The translations under genes were made by a program, and so were the position numbers. The notes under the pieces were generated by a model. That model was given only the letters and a program-made list of their open reading frames with translations, was not told the DNA's origin and ran no database searches. A stretch of 64,000 nt of DNA from Sphaerolaimus hirsutus (taxonomy: Eukaryota; Nematoda; Chromadorea; Monhysterida; Sphaerolaimidae). This document shows positions 1-12,000 of the stretch, one piece after another. The stretch spans positions 33,311,197 to 33,375,196 of the forward strand of contig OZ038450.1 of the NCBI GenBank assembly GCA_964036195.1. The letters are read 5' to 3'. Position 1 is the stretch's first letter. Each line of letters begins with the position of its first letter.

Positions 1-99
1 TGGCCGTACCACACGTGCATCAACGCCAACTACGGCCGCGTGGCCACCATGTCCAGTCTGGCGCTGGTGAACTGGCTCTATAATGTCCAGCAAGTGCAG
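1..99 (+). CDS. CTLD1 exon (first visible)
   Basis: Open from base 1 in frame 1 for 33 codons. It contains a Cys and the GRVATM-SSLALVNWL helix typical of the CTLD second helix. The donor is CAG|GTGCCG at 100, which is also the end of an introner-type terminal repeat. Phase 0. Confidence 0.7.
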
Positions 100-3000
100 G
101 TGCCGCTCCCAGACCCTGCGAAATGCCCTGCAAAATGTCCAATGTCATGCAAATTGTAAAAAAGTCATGTAAAATGCACTGGAAAATGTAAAATGTCATG
201 CTAAGTGTCAAAAGGCGTGTAAAATCAGACTTGTTAAAATGCTGGTCGTTTTGGAAAACGTAAACATAAACAAAAATTTGTTTTCAAATTTTGGAGCATA
301 AATACTAAAACGTGAGGTATTTTTGAAATACTTGGGAATATGTAAAATAAAACATAATCGTAAATGTAATTTTTTTAAGTGTCACTATCAGAGAATACAA
401 AAACAATGTTTTAACACATTATGGATGTTCCTATGTTCTTTATCAACATTATCTGCTTATCTAACATTATCATTTATATAGAATGATGGTGTGCTGACCA
501 TGGCAAAATAGATGGATAAAGAAATACAGAGAATTGATAATTAGGCTCATATTTGTCCATTTACCTATTTGCACTATTTTTACATTTCATGCACTATATT
601 AATTTACCATGCAAATTATATTTCCTGCACTATATTATTTATCCATGGAGAATATTCAATTAAGAAAGTATCTTATAAGTATTTGATATGTTTATGTGAA
701 ATATTTAGGTTAAAAGGTCAAAAAAGTTATTATTAGGTTTATGAACATGAAATTAGGCTCATTCAACTCGCCGTAATTTTCTGATCATTATTATATATAC
801 ATTTACATGGTTTACTTGCAATTTGGGAAAGTCAAATCTTGTAAATATTTATGTGCTACGTATTTACTTAGGCCAGCGTCCTAATAGAGAAATAGTGCCC
901 TGAGTGCGACTAGCATTTAGTGTACGTGTTTATCAAAGCCCTTTGCATAGGTATAATTATATTAACCCTGCTCACTATTTATATTTATATTTACTTGACA
1001 TTCACGGAAATACCCTGCTCAAATTATACCTAAGAATGTATTATAAACCCTGCTCAATTAATATACCCATTTACCTTGATTAAGTCCCAATTTGCCAATT
1101 ATGAAGTATACGTTTCCAGGAAGCGATTACTATTATTGTGTTGAATATACTTTGTTCTATTTATGTCATTAGGAACATTTGCACTACTATTTACAATTTC
1201 CAAACCCTATTTTATTAGTTCCAATGTGCGTCAATGTTTTCTGACAAATTGAAGCAAATTAGTAAATTGGCCGAGTTTGCCGACTTCGCGCCTCTCAAGA
1301 TTAATGGTTTTTCTATTAGCCCAATTTGTACTTGGTATTTCTTTACCATAAGTACTTGAATGTTTGCACGCGTAGAATAAGCCAACTGTTTCGGCTAAAT
1401 GTGTCTTACTATTGTATTTGTGTTTTATTTGTGCATTTGTATTAGGAAATTACTGTATTAATGTTTCTATACATGATTTCCGTGTCTTAGCTACTTTGAA
1501 AGTTTTTACTTCAGTCTGCGGACCCACCCCAAGTCTTCAAAATAAGCTAGCAATAGAAACTTTGACTAGGAAGCTCGCTCAGCTTTGCGCTTTTGTATCA
1601 CGCTGTATCTGATCAAAATAAAGTACCTGAAACAATCTCGAAACCCCCTTTCAACACGCAACCACGAAATAAACTCAACTTGGCTGTCAACAAGTGGACG
1701 TTCGGCTACAACGGGAAATCAACCACTCTAAAGGCTGTTTCTCACTACGGTCTTGAAGCAGCCGGATTCGGTGGTAGAAGACGCTGACTTCGGTGGCTTC
1801 ATCACATGGCGCAGCGAGCAGGGTGATTGCATGACATTGTGCTATCACCAAGCCGGAACGAACATTGTGTGGCAGTTGGCAGAACTTCAAAAGTCCTGCT
1901 GATCATCAATTGGCCTTGGCTGAGCGTTGGCTGTTGATTTGCAGACAGCATTGTGCCAAAGTCACGGCACTCCTGTCTACATCCTGGGAGCGGTTCTACG
2001 CTCACGCGCGGAGGACACTGGAGTGCTGACAAGCCTGTCAGGATTTCAGGCAGCTTTCACCAGTGTTCTAGCAAGGTGCTAGACGCTGGGCGGCACCGGC
2101 ATTTGACAAGGAGTCATTGTCGGACGGTTGTCAGACGGTGGGCAAATCTTTCACTGGACGCTCCTGGACATCCGGACGCCAGTGACCGCTTGCAAGCCGA
2201 CCGCTATGCCAAGGGAGGGTGACCTGACGGAGACAGGATCGCCACAGAGCCACGCTAGTCAAAGGGCTGTTTTTTGGGCATTCGCAGAGGTCCCTCGCTC
2301 CACTGGGTTAGGGTGGACTCATACCTCGGAAGTGCAAAAGTAGGGGTATCAGTGTACAAAGGGCTGTAGCTGACAGAGGGCTGTAGCTGACAGAGAGTGG
2401 ATTTGAAAACCAAGTATTAGAATACTTGGTAGCGTGTAGGGGCTTTGCGGAGCTCACATCAAATATACACGCTGTGCCTGCTCGGTACCATCAGATCAGA
2501 CAGCACAAAAGTGCCAGAATTCTGCATTGCACAAGCGCAATTGCAGAGCAGTGTGCAGAAACACTGCCCAGAATCAGAAAGTGCACCAGAGTGCACAGAA
2601 ACGTGTCACAGGTGACACAGCAAGCGCAGCAGTGCGCACAGCGGCACAGGAGCCGCTCAGGAAGCAAGTGGCCGGCGTGGTCACAGGGCACACAGGCGTG
2701 CCAGAAAGAGCGCCAGAGCGCTCAGAAAGAGTGTGTACGGACCCTCTTTGGGCGCACACTGCCGTTATTGTCCAAGTGGATTTGACCAGTGTGTTAAAGT
2801 CAACATGTGTAAACAATCACGTCAGGGGCTTTAGGAACACACCTGGTGCCAGTGCAGTAAAGGTCAATGCGTGATAAAACACGTCAGGGGCCTGTAGGAC
2901 TGCATTGGTATTGTGCGTGGTACAACAAATCCGTGGTGCACAGAGCACTGCACAGAATGACGCAGAGAAGCGTCACAAGCGTCACAGGAGACACACTATA

Positions 3001-6000
3001 AAGAGAAACAGTGAAGGAAAAAATTCATCAGCAAAAATGGTTTCACCAACGGGTCACATCAGTAAGACCCTGGGGCCAGCAAAGCACAGGGTGGACAGCA
3101 GATTGGCAAGAGAATTTGCCAAATATGACCCGGAAATATTTGCGGGAGCATCAAAGGAGGAGAAGAGGGAACAGTATCCTGTGGAACAGGTTATCAGCTC
3201 ACAAAGCCAGAAGTATCAGATTTGCACCAGTGGAAGGCATGGAGATGCGCTTACTGTTCCTGAAGAAGTGCAATGCCATATCCCACCAAGAAATTTTGTC
3301 AAGGCAATGAAAGTTACACTTTACGCACAGGGACAGATCCCACAGAAAGAGAAAGCATACAGATGCTACATCAGAATCAAAGAGATCATCACACACACCA
3401 GTTTCTGGGGAGCGAAAGGCATTACAGGCAATTTTGAGAAATACCAGCAAGTTGGCGTGGTAGCCTGTAACTATGCAAGAATTCACAAGATGTTCAGAGG
3501 AACACCTTTGGTGGAAATGGAGCCCAGAGTGTGGACAACCAATCAAACCTTGAATGTGGAATATTCATGGTGTTGTCATGACAAAGAAAATGTCGTCAGT
3601 AACTTCTACATGGAAGAAGGAACCATGGTATCACTTGATGGAAAGACTGTAATCAGCGACTTGCAAGATTTCAGCCAGTGCAGAGCTATGATGGGACATT
3701 GCAGAGACCACAATTATGGAATCACCGTGTGGGATACGGAGAATTTCAAGCATCAATGTGCATATGAGAGAATTGGCAGATTCAAATCAGAAATATCTGG
3801 CCAGACAATTATTGTGTCAAAGTTGCAAGCAGCATACTCTCACAGCAACAAAACAAAGAGGCCAATTGGCTCAGAATGTGTTCCGGGAGACACATACTAC
3901 ACCGATCAAGGAGGTGTATTCATCCAGTTTGACAGAATAGAAGATGTGCCTGTGGAATGGGCAATGCCAGGAAAAATAGTGGAAGCAAAAGGGTCGACAA
4001 TCAGTGGAACATTGTATGCCAGATTGGACGACAGAAACTCCAAGTTTCAGTTCCTGCAACATGTAGTCAGAGAGATGACTCAGGCGCAATTTGCGATTGT
4101 ATGGCATCAGCTATGTCAACTTCGCAAGAACCAGCTGGACATGTTGACTCAGCTTTTCCGCATCGATCCAACATTGGGAATTCGAGCCATGCTAGGAAGA
4201 CAGGATGTTCATGCAGAATGGGCTGGAGAAGCAATTATGTTTTGGGAATGCAAGGAAGTGCAGCCATACATAATTTATCAAACAGGAAAAGTGGGAGAAA
4301 CGTGTTACAAGTACACACCAATGAGATTGGACAAAGACGGGCCCTTGTGGTTCAAGAGCCCAGGCAGCAGAGACTTGGTGGAAAAATCACCAGAAGAGGA
4401 CTGCAGCCACACCACACCGCACCTGTACAGAAATGAACATGGACAATGGAAGTCCGCACATGGAATGGTGCATGTCACAGAGACGCCAATTGAAATGACA
4501 TGGAAAGGACAGTGGCAGGCCTTCACGTTTGATGCGCCTCACTTGTTCACCAACATTGTCAACAGAGCGACCAATTTCATGGATGTCAGAGGCCAGATTC
4601 AGAGACTACAGAATTTAGAGCATGTGCAGAACCAGTTGATTGATTACACAGCAGACATGTCATTGGATCCCAGAGTGATCAGAAATTCAATAGAAGGCAT
4701 TGGAGCTGGAATTGGACAGACAGCAGCAGGAATCGGCAAGGCATATGGTCACTATATATCTGGAGTGTCAAAAGGGTACACCAATTTTATGGGAGGAATG
4801 CTGAAAGGACCCTTTCAAGTGATCATCAACACAATCGCAATGCTGCTGGGAATCACAATCCTGATAGCTGGAATCGTAGCTGCAGGATACCTGTGGTACA
4901 ATTGGAGAATTGCCACAGGGAAGCCAGTGATTCCACCATGTGTATACACATGCATATGGAAATGCATAGTGTGTCCATTCAAGTGCATATGGTTATGCTT
5001 CAGAGCCATCAGATATACTATCAAGAAATCAACTCAGAAAGAGACCAATTATCCACAGAGAAAAGTGCGCAAGACAGAGTTGAGACCAGCAATCAAGAGG
5101 GGAGCCAGATCCAACTCAACACAGTCCGTCAGATTTGCCAGGAGAGCAGAAACAGAGGACAGAATGGCAAAGTCACTATCAGCATACGTTCAACCAGATG
5201 AAAGTTCAGCTGATGAAGGACAAGTCAGAGCCAGGAACAGAGACAGTATTCACATGCCTGATATCCGCAAATTCACCGCACGCGAACGCGCAGGAAGTGA
5301 CACGGGCAACTACCTGCTTCATCATCAGGCTAGGTCGGCGTTGGCATCACCAGCAACTGGACCTACGACTTCACGCACGCCCACGACTTCGCGCACGACC
5401 ACGTTCACCACCAAGGCGACTGTGGAAACGCCACTCATCACGTTGGCGCCCACCACCACCAGCATGTGACGTTGCTGCAACAACGGGGTGCAGCAACTCT
5501 TCCGCCCGGAGTGTGCTGACCGTGGCTACGTATTTACGTATTTGTGCTACGTATTTACTTAGGCCAGCGTCCTAATAGAGAAATAGTGCCCTGAGTGCAA
5601 CTAGCATTTACTGTACGTGTTTATCAAAGCCCTTCGCGTAGGTATAATTATATTAACCCTGCTCACTATTTATATTTATATTTACTTGACATTCACGGAA
5701 ATACCCTGCTCAAATTATACCTAAGAATGTATTATAAACCCTGCTCAATTAATATACCCATTTACCTCGAATAAGTCCCAATTTGCCAATTATGAAGTAT
5801 ACGTTTCCAGGAAGCGATTACTATTATTGTGTTGAATATACTTTGTTCTATTTATGTCATTAGGAACATTTGCACTACTATTTACAATTTCCAAACCCTA
5901 TTTTATTAGTTCCAATGTGTGTCAATGTTTTCTGACAAATTGAAGCAAATTAGTAAATCGGCCGAGTTTGCCGACTTCGCGCCTCTCAAGATTAATGGTT

Positions 6001-9000
6001 TTTCTATAAGCCCAATTTGTACTTGGTATTTCTTTACCATAAGTACTTGAATGTTTGCACGCGTAGAATAAGCCAACTGTTTCGGCTAAATGTGTCTTAC
6101 TATTGTATTTGTGTTTTATTTGTGCATTTGTATTAGGAAATTACTGTATTAATGTTTCTATACATGATTTCCGTGTCTTAGCTACTTTGAAAGTTTTTAC
6201 TTCAGTCTGCGGACCCACCCCAAGTCTTCAAAATAAGCTAGCGATAGAAACTTCGACTAGGAAGCTCGCTCAGCTTTGCGCTTTTGTATCACGCTGTATC
6301 TGATCAAAATAAAGTACCTGAAACAATCTCGAAACCCCCTTTCAACACGCAACCACGAAATAAACTCAACTTGGCTGTCGACAAGTGGACGTTCGGCTAC
6401 AACGGGAAATCAACCACTCTAAAGGCCGTTTCTCACTACGGTCTTGAAGCAGCCGGATTCGGTGGTAGAAGACGCTGACTTCGGTGGCTTCATCACAGAT
6501 GGAATCGGGATTAGCATTGAAAAAAATCTCTGGGAGATTTAGGTATATTTTAAAAATCTCAGAAAATGTAAGATTTTCTGAGATTTATATTTTTTTCACG
6601 ATTTTCTAGAGAGATTTAATTATATTTTTTTTTTTAGAGATTTTCTGAAATTTTTTAAAATGTGTCAACTGGTCTGTCAACGATGGGTAAGTTCTCCAGA
6701 AAAAAAAACACTTTCTGTGTTTTGAGTTTTTCAAAATTGAATACCTGTGTTTTGAGTTTTTTCCACAAAAAAAATATGAGTAACTCTGTTTTTATTTCTG
6801 TTTTTTTGTAAAAACTCAATTTTTTTTTGTAAAAACTCAAGTTTTTTCATAAAAACTCAAGTTTTTAAAATAGAGTGCCAGTTTTTACCCAAATACTGTG
6901 GTTCAATGCAAAAACAGTGGTTTTCTTATTACACATTTGTTCATGCATGTCCAGGAACCCTGTAATATGTGCTAAAAAAATTTTAACAGTCATGCAAAAT
7001 GTCAAATAAAAGTTTTAACATTTGGCATTTTTGATGGCATTTAAGTAATACCTTACAAGTGACCAGGATATGCTTTTGGCAGCTTTGGGGTGAGCCCTCA
7101 ACTCTGTGAAGTGGGCTGGTGAATGCAAGTGTCTTTGTCAATCAGTCAGTGTCAATCAAAATTCCAATCATTGTCACAATCATCATCGTTACTTATGGGT
7201 GTATTTGGTTACTTGCTATTAAATTTGGACCCTTTGTTAAATTGGACTGTTGATATGCACTTGTGCACATTTATTTTTTTGTTCAGTTAAACACAGCACA
7301 ATATTCCTCAAATCCAATGACAAAACTCAATAAACTTTTCTGTGTTTCCATGTTTCTGTGTTTCTGTGTTCTCCAATAAAAAACTCATGGTGTTAAGAGA
7401 AGTTTTTTTAGGAGAAAAGTTCTAAAAAATAATTGGGTTTTCGTAGCAGAGGAATTCCAGCCAGTTTTTCAGTTTGTTTATGCCAGTGCACAAACGTGGG
7501 TCACCATGTGCTCAGCTACACTATTTACGTTGTAAAGTGTCGGGCAGTTGCTATCAAACTTTGTTATTACACGGTGACGGGTGCTCTAATTGGGATGTAA
7601 ATAGGTAGGAAAATTAGGTTGGGTGGGTGCGCTTGCCAGCAAGGCGATAGCCTTGCACTAATTACTTGATTAGAATTGCTTAATTTAATTGTTTCTACTT
7701 ACAAACGCTTCTGCTGTAATTAATTAGGTGAAAATCGGTACTTAATGCGGTAAAGTTAAGCTGCGCGGTTCTTACTTGAATGGCACAGTGGGACAAGGTA
7801 GAAAGCTCCAATATCTGGAAGCTAGCCAACTGTAAAGAATGAAGAGTTGAATACAAATGGAAATGGCTGTACCGCAAATGCAAACGTCTCTAAATGTTAC
7901 ATTTAGTCCTAGGCACATGAGTGCAAGCAACATGTATTCTTTTGATGGGTAGTTTAGATAATTTACTAGGTGTAAATGGGGTAAAAGATGATAAATGGTA
8001 AGCAGTTGTGAAAATACAACCGTGCTACTAGCGAATGTTTTCTCAAATAAGTAGAACTAGCGATGGTAATTAGGTGTCTACCTAGCTTAGGCAGCACAAA
8101 AAATGGTAAATCGCAAATTGGGGAATAATTGTGGCAAAAATTAGGGTTAAGTCGCAATTAGCAGTAAGTAGGGTAAATGAGTAGCAAAATAGGCAAATAA
8201 ATGCGAATAAATAGGTAAAAACCACGAAATATGCAAGTTGCAGGGATCACTCATCACTGCAAGCAGATTGTGAGAGCTTTTCTTAAGCTCCTGGCTGCGA
8301 ATAGGCTAAGCAGTCCTTCGAAGCTACACCGGCCCAGTGGCCCTTTAGGTCCAGTGACCTAGGAAAACGGAATTTGGCACACAGCCAAGAGATAGCACAG
8401 AGCTAACAATAGGTTCAGCACAGAAACAGAGTATTCTCATTGGAAGTCAGACTGATTTTTCCAAGCAAAAAGGTTGCAGTTCCAAAACCAATTTTGCTTT
8501 TCCATTTGACATGACAGCTCCAGTTTTGTTACCTGAGTGGGCAGAGTTAAACATAGGCAGGTAAGTGATATTCATAAAACACTTGATGCAACTAAAATCA
8601 CTAGGCATGTGTGTAAGACAGACACACCCTAGTGTACAACCGAAGTTTCACCTTAATTGGTGACTTTTGCATCAACTCAAAACTGGGTACACTTTCTGTC
8701 ATGATTCCATAGCTTGCTCACAAGCTACTTCCCCACCAATGCTTTCTGTGGGGGACTATTTGCATTGTTGCATAGTGGCACCTGCACTTGCCTGTCAATC
8801 AAATGTTCAACATTTCTGCAACATGTGTGCACATTCTGTCAGTTATGCAATATGATTGACAGCACTAGATTGTTATCTTGGTCTTTTGCTTCAGTTTTTA
8901 GCAGTTTTTAGATCTTATCTAGGTTTTTGCTCCAAATGTCTAGACAAGCCATCTTTTTGGCATGGCGCCAAGTCTAGATTACAGTAGTGCACCAAAATAG

Positions 9001-12000
9001 CTGTCAATCATTTCTTGGGTTGCAGTTTTACCCTTTGAAGTCAGTGTCATCAATCATCTTTGCTTAGATCTTATCTAAGCTTCTTCTTGACAGCTGACAG
9101 GTGAAAATGCAAGCTATTTTCAAATTTGGAACCTGAAATTTGAATTTTCAAATTCCAGACAAGTCAACCTTGTTGGCACCAAGCCAATTGGCTTACTGTA
9201 GTGCGCCAAATGGTGTAAACCATTCCAAGTAAATGCTAGCATTCCTTTTCTACATAGTGTTTGGCAAGCTCCATAGTATTTAGTTATATTTTACAGAATT
9301 TATATTGCACCCCATCTTTTAACATCAGCAGCAATCACTTGCTCAATATTTAAGCGCACACACATTTCCATTTTAATAGGCGCAGCTAACACCATTATTT
9401 GGTGTATTTTTCAACACTAGTAGGTTTGCTAGTTAGCCGCGAGTGCACTGCCGCGTGCAACTGGTGTATCTTTACACATTCCGATGTTTATTTTAGGCGT
9501 CATTTTCATAAATACGTCTCTGCACACAGCTGTTTTGGGATGTATAGGCGCATGATTTTGTGAGTCTATTTACCGGAAATACTTTCGCTGTTGAATATTG
9601 GTATTCAAGTACACGTGTACACTGGCACTGGGTGAGCACAAGTATGCAGGTAACAGTATTTGTACTTTTAATTTGGAAAAGGTATTTACGTTTACATTTA
9701 CATTTTCCAAAAATACCAGTATTTTAATGACACTGGTAAAATTCCCAAACATGAAATATATTTATTGTCTGAATAAAAAAATAAAAAAGTTTAACATCTT
9801 TATGACATTTTACATGATTTCTGACACTTTGCATGACATTTCACATTTTACAGGGCATTTCAGATGGTCTGGGAGTGTCCCCTGATGCTGCACGGACTCA
9901 CTGACGACGAAATCGAGAGGGTGGATTCGAACCGCAGCCTGACTGCGGCAGAGAGGTCAGGTGACACCGCCACATCCCGTAGAATACCCTGTGAAATGAC
10001 AAATGTCATGGCTATGTGTTCAAAGTCATATCAAATATGTATTATGAAAAATTTCAAACATTCAGTAAACATTTTAAAAAATATTGTCATTTTTGTTGAC
10101 ATTTGACATTTGACAGGGCATTTTCCAGGGTCTGGGAGTGGCCCCTGGTCTGTGCGTATTTGTTGATGGCTGGGGCGAATTGGATAACAATGCAGATTGG
10201 AATAAATGGAAGTCCCATTATGCCCCCCACTTGACTGAGGAGCAACTCAGGGAACATGAGAGATTTACAATGCCCCGCTCCGTTTGGGCAGAAGGCAAGT
10301 CCAGCTTCCAGTGCATAGGTTCAGCAATTTTTGGTTACACTTACAGTGGTTACAGGTTTTGTGCTTAGAGGGATACACATTTTCAACTATTTTTCCCTAT
10401 TTTAGCTCACTTGATTTTTTTCTTTTCTATGCCTTTAAAGTCTATGTAGAACACTATCTGAAATATGTTTTTATACTTGAGTAATATCAAAAAGTATACA
10501 TAAAAGCGAGTACTGGTACTTTTTGGAGGAAACGTGAATGTATTTACTCAGTACTCATGTATACAGTCCTGGCCGATATAGTTCGAATATTAAAAAAATT
10601 AATTTGCTCATACCTATAATTTGGCCCAAATGCAAGGGGCAGTTGATAACTGAGGTGGGGGTGCATTCAGGGGGTGCTTTCATGCACCCCAGTGGGCCCC
10701 CTGGCAGCTATCGATGCTGCTATGTGGGAGTCCGCCAAACAATTTTTTTCTTTTCAATTTCCATCTGATGAATATAGATGGAACATAAACACAGCTGCGT
10801 GCTGCGTGTTCTACACAGGTGCTATAAAAACGTAACCCTGTCTGTTCCGGTTACGTGAGATACATAGAGTGACAAAAAATTCTGCTCATATCCAGAAAAT
10901 TTGAGCTGATATTAGTGGCAAAAGCTACAATAGCAATGTGGAACTGAGGTCGTTTTTTTCTCCGTCAATTTGCCATCTGTCTTTTGGCCTGCAAAAAAAA
11001 ATATTGTGCAGTGGGAAACAAGCCCAATACTGTGGTGAAACGAATGTTCCCCCACCCAACCCAAAGCTAGACAGCAGTCAAAACTTACTTTTCTAATTGA
11101 GAAACAGCTTCAAATGTAGTTGACCATGTCTGTGCTTTTCAAGCAGCTTTCTTGCCCACATGGTGCATTCCAGGTGTTGGCATCATGCCAGCACAGGTCT
11201 CTTGTGTTTGGTAAGTAAAGGCATGCCACAGGCATCCATCCAATGGTGCACAGGTCCAATTTGCAACAGCATGCAAAGATGCCTTTGGGTGAGGATTTTG
11301 AAAGTGCAAAATGCGTCGCTACATGGCATCAGAGAACTCATGTGGCCTACTTTTGTTTTCCATGCGGAGCGTGTAGATTCCAGCAGACCAAAAAGAACAG
11401 CAGCAAATGAATGAACAAAAAATGATGTCAGCTCGCATTACTATTGTCAGGTTTACAATTTCAAATAAGAACTCCATTTTGACACTACATTACCATAACC
11501 TATGATTAGAACCCCTGGGGCTAAAAAAATTAGAAATTATGAAATGATGCATTTGTGGGTTTCTGATTGCAGTGATTTCAAATATGCACTCCATTCTGAC
11601 ACTACATTACCATAACTCTTAAATTGAACCCGTGGAGACAAAAACTTTCAAATGATGAAATGGTGCATTTGCACCTTTAAGTAGGTTATGTGTGAATTTT
11701 AGGATGTGAGGAGGCGAGCGAATTGAGATTGGTATAGGCGCAGGCCGAAGGCCTTCGCGCGTGCATGGCGAGCAGAGCGAAGCGGAGCTCGCCGTGCATG
11801 CTAGTCTACTATATTTACAGATGAAAACTTAAAAATTTATTGGGTGGACCCCCACCGCAGCATCGATGGCTGCCTGGGGGTCCCCCTTGGGGTGCATGTA
11901 GGCGCCCCAACCTCACCCCTCAACCCCTTCCTTGCATTTTGGCCAAATTATAGACATATTTACGATTTATCTTTCTATATTCCATCTATATCGGCCGGAC

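Larger units (their letters stand above)
852..6497 (+). mobile_element. BEL/Pao-like LTR element carrying env but no gag-pol
   Basis: LTRs 852-1806 and 5543-6497 are both 955 bp, begin TGTG and end CACA. The interior is only 3.7 kb and holds one long env-like ORF (2905-5469); no gag, protease, RT or integrase is recognisable. The primer-binding-type sequence right after the 5' LTR (TGGCGCAGCGAGCAGG) differs by one base from that of the BEL/Pao element at 53.5 kb, and the env ORFs are related, so both belong to one lineage. The LTRs differ at about 14 positions (about 1.5%), suggesting a moderately young copy. The five bases flanking each side do not match, so no target duplication is visible. 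It is a defective, non-autonomous fossil. Confidence 0.85.
100..9875 (+). other. Large first intron with introner-type ends
   Basis: The left end GTGCCGCTCCCAGACCCTG at 100 and the right end GGTCTGGGAG near 9867 are inverted complements, each followed inward by AAATGCCCTG- and CATTTTACAGGGCAT-type arms. This looks like a short introner later expanded by insertions: the LTR element at 852-6497, a CAACGATGG-type element from 6678, and GTAAACGTA-rich material at about 230-360 and 9600-9740. Nothing coding is seen in 7400-9840. Confidence 0.5.

Noticed and set aside
1412-1787. Small frames repeated at 6103-6478
   Set aside because: Both lie at the same place inside the two LTR copies; LTR sequence, no protein similarity.
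5135-5575. 146-codon frame overlapping the env tail of the env-only element
   Set aside because: It sits in a different relative frame from the overlapping ORF of the 53-kb element and runs into the LTR, so it is probably chance.
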